Origin: Sulfurisoma sediminicola
GTDB taxonomy: Bacteria; Pseudomonadota; Gammaproteobacteria; Burkholderiales; Rhodocyclaceae
Direction: 5' to 3'
Assembly: GCF_003865015.1 (NCBI RefSeq)
Contig: NZ_BHVV01000002.1
Span: 124,001 to 188,000 of the forward strand
DNA: 64,000 nucleotides
A program made the translations under genes and the position numbers. Each line of letters opens with the position of its first letter. Within the stretch, counting starts at the first letter, position 1. The notes under the pieces are model-generated. The model was not told where the DNA came from. It saw nothing but the letters and a program-made list of their open reading frames with translations, and did not search any database. Below, piece by piece: positions 44,947 to 53,066 of the stretch.

Positions 44947-45659
44947 TTGAGCGCCGCCTTCTGTTTGGTGACGAGGTCGGCGATGCCGGCCTGGGCCAGC
45001 GCCAGCAGCGCATCGAGTTCGCCGCGAGAGAAGGGCTCGCCCTCGGCTGTGCCCTGCACCTCGACGATGCCGCCGCTGCCGGTCATCACCACGTTCATGT
45101 CGGTGTCGCAGCTCGAGTCCTCGGCGTAGTCGAGGTCGAGCACCGGCACGCCTTCGACGATGCCGACCGAGACGGCGGCGACGAAGTCCTTGAGCGGGCT
45201 GGCGGGCAGCTTGCCGGCGGCGACGAGCTTGTTCATGGCGTCGTGCAGCGCGACGCAGGCGCCGGTGATCGAGGCGCAACGGGTGCCGCCGTCGGCCTGC
45301 AGCACGTCGCAATCGAGGGTGACCTGACGCTCGCCCAGCGCCTTGAGGTCGGTGATCGCGCGCAGGGAACGGCCGATCAGGCGCTGGATCTCCTGCGTGC
45401 GCCCCGACTGCTTGCCCTTGGCCGCCTCGCGCGCGGTGCGGGTGTGGGTCGAGCGCGGCAGCATGCCGTACTCCGCCGTGATCCAACCCTGCCCCTTGCC
45501 CCTGAGGAAGCCCGGCACGGTGTCTTCGACGCTGGCGGTGCATAGCACCTTGGTGTTGCCGATCTCGATCAGCACGCTGCCTTCGGCGTGCATGGTGTAG
45601 TCGCGCGTGATGCTGACCGTTCTGGCTTCTTCGGACTTGCGCCCGCTGGGACGACTCAT
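44943..45659 (-). CDS. rph: Ribonuclease PH
   Basis: A 238-residue phosphorolytic 3'-5' exoribonuclease that trims tRNA 3' ends. Motifs include [57 protein letters not shown] and [20 protein letters not shown]. Full family length. It lies 12 bases downstream of the PP2C phosphatase gene on the same strand. Confidence 0.95.
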   Translation of the reverse strand: MSRPSGRKSEEARTVSITRDYTMHAEGSVLIEIGNTKVLCTASVEDTVPGFLRGKGQGWITAEYGMLPRSTHTRTAREAAKGKQSGRTQEIQRLIGRSLRAITDLKALGERQVTLDCDVLQADGGTRCASITGACVALHDAMNKLVAAGKLPASPLKDFVAAVSVGIVEGVPVLDLDYAEDSSCDTDMNVVMTGSGGIVEVQGTAEGEPFSRGELDALLALAQAGIADLVTKQKAALK

Positions 45660-45671
45660 GGGTTCTCCTGG

Positions 45672-46589
45672 CTATTTGGAATGCTTCTTGATGGCGTTGC
45701 GGATCTCGTCGATGGCGCGCTCGATGTCGTCGTCGCTGAGCTCCGGCAGCGGCGTCGAGCGGTGGTCGAACTCGGGCATTTGCGTGCTGTGGCCGTCGAA
45801 GGGCAGCGATTGCGTCTCGACCGACGTCGTCACCTCTTCGCCGTAGTTCTCGCCCCAGGCCATCGCCACCAGCGAGAGGTTGTCGCAGTTGGTGCCGCCC
45901 ATGCGTTCGGCTTCGTCGAGCAGCCTGGGCACGGCCTGCCTGACGTCGCGGCCGTGCAACGCCGCAACGATCTGCTGGTCCGCCAGCGGGCCCCATACGC
46001 CGTCGCTCATCAGGGCGATGACATCGCCGGCCTGCAGCGTGGTCTTGCGCGAGAAGTCGAGTTGCGGGTTCTGCACGCCGCCGAGGCAGGAATAGATGCG
46101 GTTGCGCAGCGGATGATTCACCGCTTCGGCCGCTGTCATGTGTCCTTCGTCGATCATCGACTGCACGGTCGAGTGATCGCGGGTCTTCGCCAGTACGCGG
46201 CCCTCGCGCAGCGTATAGAGCCGCGAGTCGCCGGCGTGCGCCCAGTAGGCGACGCTGTCCTGAACGATGCAGGCGACGCAGGTGGTGCGCGGCGATTCCG
46301 CCTCGGGCAGGCGCTTGGCCAGCGCGTAATCCTGCACCGCGCGGTGGGCGTTCTGCAGGCTGCCGGCGAGGAACATGAAGGGATCGGTCAGGCGCGGCTT
46401 GGCCTCGCGCTGGAACGCCTCGGTCAGGTACTGCACGGCGATCTGCGCCGCCACCTCGCCGTGCAGGTGGCCGCCCATGCCGTCGGCGACGACCATCAGC
46501 AGCGCATCGCGCGAATAGCAATGGGCCAGACGGTCCTGGTTGTTGCGGCGCTTGCCGACGCGGCTTTCCTGGTAGATGGTGAATTTCAT
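45672..46589 (-). CDS. PP2C-family Ser/Thr protein phosphatase
   Basis: A 305-residue cytoplasmic metal-dependent phosphatase. PP2C motifs are RRNNQDRLAH, LMVVADGMGGHLHGEVAA, AYWAHAGDSRLYTLREGRV, TRDHSTVQSMIDEG and IALMSDGVWGPL, followed by CDNLSLVAMAW. A C-terminal tail from about 240 is low-complexity and acidic. The ATG overlaps the stop of the kinase gene by four bases, so kinase and phosphatase are coupled and probably antagonistic. It sits directly before rph. Confidence 0.9.
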   Translation of the reverse strand: MKFTIYQESRVGKRRNNQDRLAHCYSRDALLMVVADGMGGHLHGEVAAQIAVQYLTEAFQREAKPRLTDPFMFLAGSLQNAHRAVQDYALAKRLPEAESPRTTCVACIVQDSVAYWAHAGDSRLYTLREGRVLAKTRDHSTVQSMIDEGHMTAAEAVNHPLRNRIYSCLGGVQNPQLDFSRKTTLQAGDVIALMSDGVWGPLADQQIVAALHGRDVRQAVPRLLDEAERMGGTNCDNLSLVAMAWGENYGEEVTTSVETQSLPFDGHSTQMPEFDHRSTPLPELSDDDIERAIDEIRNAIKKHSK

Positions 46590-47530
46590 TTTTTGATTAG
46601 TCCCCGCAGGCGTTGGCCGAGGGTGTCGATCCAGGTTGATTCATTCACGGCCGGCTGTCTTTCGGTAAGCGCCTTCTGCAGCGCAAAGACCGAGAGGGGG
46701 CGTTCGTGGTGGTCGAGGTCGAGGCACCAGTCGATGGTTTCGAGCAGTTGTGGCGAGTACTTGCCCACCCACTTCTTCGCGGCGGGTTCGAAGCGATCCT
46801 TCTCCAGACGGTCGATGGCAGGTTGCGGCACGGTCCCGCCGAGGCAGGCGTACATGCTGGCGCCGACGGCGTAGATATCGGTCCACGGCCCGAGCTGATC
46901 CGGCGCCTTGTATTGCTCGGGGGCGGCGTAGCCCGGCGTGTACATCGGCTTGAGATTGGGTCCTTCGCCACCGAGCGCCTGGCGCGCCGCGCCGAAATCG
47001 AGCAGCACCGGGTTGCCGTCGATGCGCAGGTAGATGTTGGCTGGCTTGATGTCGAGGTGCAGCAGCTTGTGGGTATGCACCTCGCGCAGGCCGTTGAGCA
47101 GCCGCACGAAGACGTTGCGGATGAAGGTCTCCTTGATCTCGCCCCGGTGCTTCTGGATGTGCTCCTGCAGCGTGCGGCCGCGCTCGTACTGCATCACCAT
47201 GTAGACGGTCTCGTTGGCGCGGAAGAAGTTGAGCACGCGCACGACGTTGGGATGGCTGAGATGGGCCAGAGCGCGGCCCTCCTCGAAGAAGCACTTCATG
47301 CCGTGGCGGAAGGTGGCGCGGTGCTCCTCGGAAATCGTCGGCAGCACGTCGCCGGCGCTGCGCAGCGCCAGCGAGTTCGGCAGGTATTCCTTGATCGCCA
47401 CCGGCGTGTCTTCCTCGTCGTAGGCGAGATAGACGATGGAAAACCCCCCCATCGAGAGCTGGCGCTCGATGCGGTAGTTTTCCAGTTGGTGACCGGGGGG
47501 CAGCGGCTGGTTGGCCTGCGGTGGCGACAT
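46586..47530 (-). CDS. Hanks-type Ser/Thr protein kinase
   Basis: A 314-residue cytoplasmic kinase. The glycine-rich loop is SMGGFSIVYLA, the ATP Lys is in PVAIKEYLP, the catalytic loop is LLHLDIKPANIYL, the metal loop is LLDFGAARQA and the APE motif is GYAAPEQYKAP. The catalytic loop reads HLD rather than HRD, so it is a non-RD kinase. No transmembrane helix or PASTA domain is present. I start at ATG 47530; the frame stays open to a TTG at 47599. An AT-rich TATAGT just upstream would make the ATG transcript nearly leaderless. It pairs with the PP2C phosphatase downstream; the substrates are unknown. Confidence 0.85.
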   Translation of the reverse strand: MSPPQANQPLPPGHQLENYRIERQLSMGGFSIVYLAYDEEDTPVAIKEYLPNSLALRSAGDVLPTISEEHRATFRHGMKCFFEEGRALAHLSHPNVVRVLNFFRANETVYMVMQYERGRTLQEHIQKHRGEIKETFIRNVFVRLLNGLREVHTHKLLHLDIKPANIYLRIDGNPVLLDFGAARQALGGEGPNLKPMYTPGYAAPEQYKAPDQLGPWTDIYAVGASMYACLGGTVPQPAIDRLEKDRFEPAAKKWVGKYSPQLLETIDWCLDLDHHERPLSVFALQKALTERQPAVNESTWIDTLGQRLRGLIKK

Positions 47531-47541
47531 GGCGGGGGGAT

Positions 47542-47550
47542 GACTATACT
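47542..47550. promoter_or_regulatory. Possible overlapping -10 elements for the divergent kinase and yicC genes
   Basis: The short palindromic stretch GACTATACT contains TATACT on the plus strand (47545-47550), facing yicC, and TATAGT on the minus strand (47547-47542), facing the kinase. It is the only AT-rich spot between the two genes. No good -35 was seen for either direction. Confidence 0.35.
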
Positions 47551-47625
47551 GCCGCGATTGTCCTGATTCGGCACCGGCCTGTAAAGGCGGCGCGTTCAAA
47601 TGGCATCAAACGGAATTCCAACGAC

Positions 47626-48492
47626 ATGATCTACAGCATGACCGGATATGCCGCGGCGCATCGCGACCTCGGCGACGCAGTGCTCCACCTCGAACTGAAG
47701 AGCGTCAATTCGCGCTTCCTCGATATCGGCTTCCGCTGCGGCGAGGAAGTGCGCTTCCTCGAGATGCCGCTGCGCGAGAAGATCGCCGCCGCGGTCTCGC
47801 GCGGCAAGCTCGAGTGCCGCGTCAATCTGCTGGCGCAGGCCACGGCGCCGCGCGAGCGCACGCCGAACCGGGTTGCGATCGGGCAATTGGCCGCGATGGA
47901 GCGCCTGGTGCGCGAAGCGCTGCCGGGCGCGGCGTCGCTCTCCGTGGCCGAGGTGCTGCGCTGGCCCGGCGTGCTGGCCGACGAGGCTGTCGACCAGGAG
48001 CGTCTGCAGGGTGAGTGTCTGGCGCTGGCCGACGTGGTGATCGCGGATTTCCTCGCCAGTCGTGCGCGCGAGGGCGGCAAGCTGGCCGAAGTCCTGCTCG
48101 AGCGGATGAATCGCATGCGCGCGCATGTCGCCGAGGTCGGTCCCGTCCTGCCGCGCGCAATTGCCGACTACGAGGCGCGGCTGGCGGCGAAGCTGCGCGA
48201 GGTGCTGGCCGGGCAGGAAGAGGAAAGGATTCGCCAGGAGATGGGCCTGTTCGCGGCGCGCATCGACGTCGCCGAGGAACTGGCGCGGCTGTCGACTCAC
48301 CTGACCGAGGTCGAGCGCGTCATCAGGAAGGGCGGTGCGGTGGGCAAGCGCCTCGATTTCCTGATGCAGGAACTCAACCGCGAGGCCAACACCCTGGCGT
48401 CGAAATCGGTGTCGACCGAGGTCACTGCGATCGCGCTCGAACTCAAGCTGTTGATCGAGCAGATGCGCGAGCAGGTGCAGAACCTCGAATAG
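47626..48492 (+). CDS. yicC: YicC family endoribonuclease
   Basis: A 288-residue protein of the YicC/YloC family. It starts MIYSMTGYAAAHRDLGDAVL and has the conserved ELKSVNSRFLDIGFRC and the C-terminal GKRLDFLMQELNREANTLAS followed by KSVSTEVTAIALELKLLIEQ. E. coli YicC is an endoribonuclease acting on the small RNA RyhB. The order yicC-gmk is common, but here an outer-membrane gene on the opposite strand and a terminator separate them. Confidence 0.93.
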   Translation: MIYSMTGYAAAHRDLGDAVLHLELKSVNSRFLDIGFRCGEEVRFLEMPLREKIAAAVSRGKLECRVNLLAQATAPRERTPNRVAIGQLAAMERLVREALPGAASLSVAEVLRWPGVLADEAVDQERLQGECLALADVVIADFLASRAREGGKLAEVLLERMNRMRAHVAEVGPVLPRAIADYEARLAAKLREVLAGQEEERIRQEMGLFAARIDVAEELARLSTHLTEVERVIRKGGAVGKRLDFLMQELNREANTLASKSVSTEVTAIALELKLLIEQMREQVQNLE

Positions 48493-48497
48493 AAAAT

Positions 48498-48525
48498 AAA
48501 AAGGCGGGCCGCAGCCCGCCTTTTT
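48498..48525. terminator. Bidirectional Rho-independent terminator
   Basis: AAAAAGGCGGGC, loop CGCA, GCCCGCCTTTTT: a perfect 12-bp stem with an A tract on one side and a T tract on the other. It ends yicC on the plus strand and the outer-membrane barrel gene on the minus strand. Confidence 0.93.
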
Positions 48526-48543
48526 GCTTCTGTGTGCCGCCGA

Positions 48544-49206
48544 TCAGAAGCGGACGACCACGCCGAGCGACCACATGTCGACATCCGTGCGCCCCGTCTT
48601 GCTGTAGCTGTCGAGCGTGTTGCCGAACTGGCCATAGTTCTCGTACTCGAGGCGGATGCCCCAGTTCTTCTGCGGCTTCCATTCGACGCCTGCGCCGAGA
48701 AGCACGTCCGAACGGCTCTCGTCGGCACTCCAACCACTACGCGTATCCGTGCCTCCGAAGAACGGAAGAGCGCGGTCAAAGGATGTGTTCATGGAGGAGC
48801 GATTGTAGGTCCAGCCGAGGCGACCGTAGATGTCCCACTGCGCGTGAACCGGGATCGTGCCCTTGAGTGCCAGCCCCCAGGAATCGTTCTTAACCGTGGC
48901 TTCGCCGTTCAATCCAGCGCTGGCGTATTTCATTTTCGGCGAGCCCAAATCGGTGTAGAAGCCCTCGAGTGCCCAGTTTTGGTCAAAGTTGTAGCCGAGC
49001 AGAAGCTTCCAGGCCGTATCGTTATCGTCCTTGGTGGTGCTGACACCGGCGAACGTAAGGCTATAGTCGCTCGAATTGAAGTTGGTCCTGGACTGACCGA
49101 GATGCGCACCGACATACCAGCCCGCATCCGTACCCTGCTTGGACTGGGCGAGGGCGACGGAGCTGAGGCAGGCCAGCGCGACGGCCGCGGCGATTTTGGT
49201 TTTCAT
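48544..49206 (-). CDS. Small outer-membrane beta-barrel protein (OmpA/OmpX-like barrel)
   Basis: A 220-residue protein. The signal peptide MKTKIAAAVALACLSSVALA is followed by a mature barrel with alternating strands: GWYVGAHLGQSRTNF, AWKLLLGYNFDQNWALEGFY, WGLALKGTIPV, WDIYGRLGWTYNRSS, LLGAGVEWKPQKNWGIRLEY and a C-terminal VDMWSLGVVVRF. Eight strands and a terminal Phe fit the outer-membrane protein beta-barrel family (PF13505 type); the family fits better than OmpW. No OmpA peptidoglycan-binding domain is present. It is a single-gene unit with its own promoter and terminator. Confidence 0.83.
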   Translation of the reverse strand: MKTKIAAAVALACLSSVALAQSKQGTDAGWYVGAHLGQSRTNFNSSDYSLTFAGVSTTKDDNDTAWKLLLGYNFDQNWALEGFYTDLGSPKMKYASAGLNGEATVKNDSWGLALKGTIPVHAQWDIYGRLGWTYNRSSMNTSFDRALPFFGGTDTRSGWSADESRSDVLLGAGVEWKPQKNWGIRLEYENYGQFGNTLDSYSKTGRTDVDMWSLGVVVRF

Positions 49207-49244
49207 GGTGATTCTCCCGTGAGAGTTATTGATACTATGCGACG

Positions 49245-49273
49245 AGTCTAGGACGCGGGAGTGCATACGTCAA
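49245..49273 (-). promoter_or_regulatory. Sigma70-type promoter of the small outer-membrane barrel gene
   Basis: On the minus strand TTGACG (49273-49268), a 17-base spacer and TAGACT (49250-49245) precede the gene. The leader would be about 32 bases and contains GGGAGA six bases before the ATG at 49206. The direct repeat TTATTGAT (49226-49233 and 49294-49301) lies on both sides of the promoter. Confidence 0.6.
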
Positions 49274-49318
49274 CATGAACTCCGTGTGCCAACTTATTGA
49301 TGTTGCAGAGAAGCCACA

Positions 49319-49930
49319 ATGACACCCGGAAGCCTTTTCATCGTCACCGCGCCGTCCGGCGCGGGCAAGACCACCCTGGTCAAACTGCTGCTCGACCACG
49401 ACAGCAATGTGCGCCAGTCCGTGTCCTATACGACGCGGGCGCCGCGCTCCGGCGAGATCGACGGCGTCGCCTACCATTTCATCGACGTCCGGACCTTCGT
49501 CGCCATGCGCGACCGCGGCGAGTTCCTCGAGTGGGCCGAGGTGCATGGCAATTTCTACGGCACCTCGCGCGTCTGGCTGGAAGAGCAGATGCGCTCGGGC
49601 CACGACATGCTGCTCGAGATCGACTGGCAGGGGGCGCAGCAGGTGCGCGAGCGCTTCCACGACGCCATCGGCATTTTCGTGATGCCGCCGTCCATGGCCG
49701 AGCTGGAAAACCGGCTGAAAAAACGCGGGCTCGACAGCGAGGAAGTGATCCAGCGCCGGGTTGCCGCCGCCCTGGGCGAATTGCGCCACGTCGGCGAGTT
49801 CGATTTTGTTATAATCAACAACGACTTGCAGATTGCCCACAGCGAATTGCGCGCAGCCGTGCTGGCTTCGCGCCTGCGTTTCGCCCGGCAGAAGGCCCGC
49901 CACCCCGAGATGTTCCGTTTTCTCGATTGA
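49319..49930 (+). CDS. gmk: Guanylate kinase
   Basis: A 203-residue P-loop kinase making GDP from GMP. The Walker A is [19 protein letters not shown] binding involves [19 protein letters not shown] and [13 protein letters not shown], then [13 protein letters not shown]. It starts the gmk-rpoZ-spoT gene set, the same order as in many proteobacteria. Confidence 0.95.
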   Translation: MTPGSLFIVTAPSGAGKTTLVKLLLDHDSNVRQSVSYTTRAPRSGEIDGVAYHFIDVRTFVAMRDRGEFLEWAEVHGNFYGTSRVWLEEQMRSGHDMLLEIDWQGAQQVRERFHDAIGIFVMPPSMAELENRLKKRGLDSEEVIQRRVAAALGELRHVGEFDFVIINNDLQIAHSELRAAVLASRLRFARQKARHPEMFRFLD

Positions 49931-49949
49931 TTTCCTGACTGGATGAACC

Positions 49950-50156
49950 ATGGCCCGCATAACCGTTGATGACTGTCTGAAACGTATTCCCAACCGCTTC
50001 GACCTGACGCTGGTCGCGGCACGTCGCGCCCGCCAGATCGCCATGGGCAGCACGCCGATGGTCGATGCCGGCCGCGACAAGCCGACGGTCGTTGCCCTGC
50101 GCGAACTCGCCGCCGGCAAGGTCGGCCTCGAGATCCTGAACCGCGGCCAGGCCTAA
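49950..50156 (+). CDS. rpoZ: DNA-directed RNA polymerase omega subunit
   Basis: A 68-residue protein that assists assembly of RNA polymerase and, with the beta' subunit, forms a ppGpp-binding site. [20 protein letters not shown] and [13 protein letters not shown] are the family hallmarks. It lies 19 bases after gmk and 22 bases before spoT, the ppGpp synthase/hydrolase gene. Confidence 0.95.
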   Translation: MARITVDDCLKRIPNRFDLTLVAARRARQIAMGSTPMVDAGRDKPTVVALRELAAGKVGLEILNRGQA

Positions 50157-50178
50157 GCCATGAACTAGGGATGGGACC

Positions 50179-52380
50179 ATGGCGGCCACGCTCCCATCCT
50201 CCGCTCTGCCTGTCGACGAGCCGCCGATCATCCCCGACGACATGCATCCTCCGGTCGACCTGACCGAGGATCTCGCGCGCTTCCGCGACCAGCTCGCCAC
50301 CTACCTCAAGGAAGACGATCTCGAGCGCGTTTGCGCGGCTTACCAGTTTTCGGCCGACGCCCACCGCGGCCAGTTCCGCAGCAGCGGCCACCCCTATGTC
50401 TCGCATCCGCTGGCCGTGGCCGAGACCCTGGCCGGCTGGCACCTCGACACCCAGGCGCTCTGCGCCGCGCTGCTGCACGACGTGGTCGAGGACACCGCGA
50501 TCAGCAAGGCGGAGATCGCCGAGCGCTTCGGCAAGACCACGGCGGAACTCGTCGACGGCGTCTCCAAGCTCGACCGGCTCGAGCACCAGTCCTACGAGGA
50601 AGCGCAGGCCGAGAACTACCGCAAGATGCTGCTGGCGATGGCGCGCGACGTGCGCGTCATCCTCATCAAGCTGGCCGACCGCCTGCACAACATGCACACC
50701 CTCGACGCGGTGCGACCGGACAAGCGCCGCCGCATCGCGCGCGAAACGCTGGAAATATATGCGCCGATCGCCAACCGTCTCGGCCTCAACCCGCTCTGCC
50801 GCGAGCTGCAGGAGCTGTCCTTCCGCCACATGCATCCGCTGCGCTACCAGGTGCTGGCCAAGGCGGTCAAGGCCGCGCGCGGCAACCGCCGCGAGGTGGT
50901 GAGCAAGATTCTCCACGCCATCGAGAGGCGCCTGCCGGAGTGTGGCGTCGAAGCGCAGGTGCAGGGCCGCGAGAAGCACCTCTACAGCATCTACCGCAAG
51001 ATGCGCGACAAGCATCTCTCGTTCTCGCAGGTGCTCGACATCTACGGCTTCCGCATCATCGTCAAGGACGTGCCGAGCTGCTACCTGGCGCTGGGCGCGC
51101 TGCACGGCCTCTACCAGCCGATACCCGGCAAGTTCAAGGACTACATCGCCATTCCCAAGGCCAACGACTACCAGTCCCTGCACACGGCCCTGATCGGCCC
51201 CTACGGCACGCCGGTTGAGGTGCAGATTCGTACCACGGAGATGCACCACGTCGCCCAGGCCGGCGTCGCCTCGCACTGGCTCTACAAGGACACGCAGTCG
51301 CTGCCCGAGTTGCAGCGCAAGACGCACAAGTGGCTGCAGTCGCTGCTCGACCTGCAGTCGGCGTCGAACGACACCGCCGAATTCCTCGAGCACGTGAAGT
51401 TCGACCTGTTTCCCAGCGACGTCTATGTCTTCACCCCGCGCGGCAAGATCCTCGCGCTGCCGCGGGGAGCCACGCCGGTCGACTTCGCCTACGCGGTGCA
51501 CAGTGACGTCGGCAACCGCTGCGTCGCCTGCCAGATCAATTTCGAATCGATGCCCTTGCGTACCGAGCTCAGGAACGGCGATCGCGTCGAGATCGTCACC
51601 GCGCCGCACGCGCGGCCGAATCCGGCCTGGCTCGGCTATGTCCGCACCGGCCGGGCGCGCGCCGAGATCCGCCGCTTCCTCAAGACCCAGCACAACGAGG
51701 AGTCGGCGACCCTGGGCGAGCGTCTTCTGGGGCAGGCGCTGCGCGGACTCGGCGTCGATCCGGCGATGATCGCCGCGCTCGACTGGGAACGCTTCCTGCG
51801 CAGCTGCGGCGGCAAATCCAAATCCGAAGTGCTCACCGACATCGGCCTGGGCAAGCGGCTGCCCGCGATCATCGCGCGCCACCTGCTCGAGGGGAGCGCG
51901 GCTGGCGCCGGCGCCAGCGAAGAGAGCAGGCGCGGCGCCATTCTCATCCGCGGCACCGAGGGCGTCGCCGTCCAGCTCGCCGCCTGTTGCCGGCCGATCC
52001 CGGGCGACCCCATCGTCGGGGTCATCCGCAAGGGGCAGGGCCTCGTCGTGCATACCCACGACTGCCCGGTGATCATTAAGCAGCGCGGCGACTGGGTGGA
52101 TGTCGACTGGGAGCCGGGCATCTCCCGCCCCTTCGAGGTGGTGATCCGCGTTTTCGTCGCCAACCAGCGCGGCGTGCTGGCCAAGCTGGCCGCGGCGATC
52201 GCCGAGGAGCAGTCCAACATCGTCAATGTCTCCATGGATCAGGAAAGCGGCGACACGACGACGCTGACTTTCACCCTGCAGGTGAGCGACCGCCAGCATC
52301 TGGCGCGCATCCTGCGCAATCTGCGGCGCGTGCCCGAAGTCGTGCGTATCATGCGCTGCAAGGAAAAGCCCAAGGATTGA
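50179..52380 (+). CDS. spoT: Bifunctional (p)ppGpp synthetase/hydrolase SpoT
   Basis: A 733-residue stringent-response enzyme. The N-terminal HD hydrolase domain is intact: HPLAVAETL and LLHDVVEDTAI. The synthetase domain has YSIYRKMRDKHLSFSQVLDI, IYGFRIIVKDVPSCY and IPKANDYQSLHTALIGPYG, then EVQIRTTEMHHVAQAGVASH. A TGS domain (VYVFTPRGKILALPRGATPV) and a C-terminal ACT domain (from about 650) follow. The intact HD motif favours SpoT over RelA. Preceded by rpoZ, as usual. Confidence 0.94.
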   Translation: MAATLPSSALPVDEPPIIPDDMHPPVDLTEDLARFRDQLATYLKEDDLERVCAAYQFSADAHRGQFRSSGHPYVSHPLAVAETLAGWHLDTQALCAALLHDVVEDTAISKAEIAERFGKTTAELVDGVSKLDRLEHQSYEEAQAENYRKMLLAMARDVRVILIKLADRLHNMHTLDAVRPDKRRRIARETLEIYAPIANRLGLNPLCRELQELSFRHMHPLRYQVLAKAVKAARGNRREVVSKILHAIERRLPECGVEAQVQGREKHLYSIYRKMRDKHLSFSQVLDIYGFRIIVKDVPSCYLALGALHGLYQPIPGKFKDYIAIPKANDYQSLHTALIGPYGTPVEVQIRTTEMHHVAQAGVASHWLYKDTQSLPELQRKTHKWLQSLLDLQSASNDTAEFLEHVKFDLFPSDVYVFTPRGKILALPRGATPVDFAYAVHSDVGNRCVACQINFESMPLRTELRNGDRVEIVTAPHARPNPAWLGYVRTGRARAEIRRFLKTQHNEESATLGERLLGQALRGLGVDPAMIAALDWERFLRSCGGKSKSEVLTDIGLGKRLPAIIARHLLEGSAAGAGASEESRRGAILIRGTEGVAVQLAACCRPIPGDPIVGVIRKGQGLVVHTHDCPVIIKQRGDWVDVDWEPGISRPFEVVIRVFVANQRGVLAKLAAAIAEEQSNIVNVSMDQESGDTTTLTFTLQVSDRQHLARILRNLRRVPEVVRIMRCKEKPKD

Positions 52381-52395
52381 AAAGGAGAGAAATGC

Positions 52396-52593
52396 ATGGC
52401 ACTCGATCGAAGCTACGAATCCGACCACACGAAATGGATGCGCGAGTGGCTGGCGCAGCACCCGCAGGAGTTGGTGGAGCAGAAGGCGGGCCGCGCCCTC
52501 TGGTGGGACAAGCCGGCGCAGTCGCCCGACGCGCAGCGCCGCGCCGCCGAGGCGCAGGTGCCGCAGAAGCCCTACTATTACGACGCGAATTGA
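52396..52593 (+). CDS. DUF3460 family small protein
   Basis: A 65-residue protein resembling the betaproteobacterial DUF3460 family: YESDHTKWMREWLAQHP, then QKAGRALWWDKP and VPQKPYYYD at the C-terminus. Its function is unknown. It follows spoT by 15 bases and may be co-transcribed; AAAGGAG is the ribosome site for the ATG at 52396, of which part overlaps the spoT end. Confidence 0.8.
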   Translation: MALDRSYESDHTKWMREWLAQHPQELVEQKAGRALWWDKPAQSPDAQRRAAEAQVPQKPYYYDAN

Positions 52594-52601
52594 CTGAATC
52601 C

Positions 52602-52632
52602 CCCGGTGGCTTCCCCGCCCCGGGGAACCGGG
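52602..52632 (+). terminator. Stem-loop after the spoT-DUF3460 genes
   Basis: An inner TTCCCCG/CGGGGAA stem with a CCC loop is extended by CCCGG/CCGGG after a small bulge. A short T run (CCTTT) follows a few bases later. A further imperfect palindrome, GTTGAGCAG-A-CTGCTCGAC, lies at 52644-52662 and could be another hairpin or a regulator site. Confidence 0.5.
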
Positions 52633-52673
52633 CCATGCCTTTAGTTGAGCAGACTGCTCGACATTTCAATTAG

Positions 52674-52715
52674 TTGACTCGTGTCAATAAGTTACGCCGC
52701 CTGATTCACTAGGAT
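52674..52715 (+). promoter_or_regulatory. FNR/DNR-type box and promoter of napDAGHB
   Basis: TTGAC-TCGT-GTCAA (52674-52687) is a perfect dyad matching the FNR/DNR consensus TTGAY-N4-RTCAA. TAGGAT (52710-52715) is a plausible -10. A start near 52722 would place the box centre at -41.5, the standard class II activator position. This predicts induction under low oxygen or by nitrogen oxides. The napD start is at 52758. Confidence 0.7.
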
Positions 52716-52757
52716 GGCCGAATCCCTGACTGCAACAGGGAGAAGGAGCATCCTGCC

Positions 52758-53015
52758 GTGAACATTTCCAGCGCGATTGTCCATGCCCGTCCCGGCCATG
52801 CCGCGGAGGTGCAGAGTGCGCTAGCCGCCATCGCCGGCGTCGAGATCCATGCGGTCTCCGCCGAGGGCAAGCTGATCATCACCATCGAAAGCCCGGGCGA
52901 CCGGGAAACCGCCGACATCTTCGAGGCCATCAGCCAGATGGACCACGTCATGTCGACCTCCATGGTCTATCACCAGACCGAAGCCGAACCCGAAGCCGAA
53001 ATCCAGCTGGCCTGA
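52758..53015 (+). CDS. napD: NapD, chaperone for periplasmic nitrate reductase
   Basis: An 85-residue cytoplasmic chaperone that binds the Tat signal of NapA and helps its maturation. The ferredoxin-like fold is recognisable: MNISSAIVHARPGHAAEVQ, GVEIHAVSAEGKLIITIES and HVMSTSMVYHQTE. It starts at GTG 52758, with GAAGGAG upstream. It is the first gene of the nap operon; no napE is seen. Confidence 0.9.
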   Translation: MNISSAIVHARPGHAAEVQSALAAIAGVEIHAVSAEGKLIITIESPGDRETADIFEAISQMDHVMSTSMVYHQTEAEPEAEIQLA

Positions 53016-53066
53016 GGCTTGCCTCACCAACAGCGTGCATGCCGCAACTACATTAGGAGATTCCAA

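Noticed and set aside
49555-52461. A 968-codon minus-strand open frame
   Set aside because: It is antisense to gmk, rpoZ and spoT, all of which are unambiguous.
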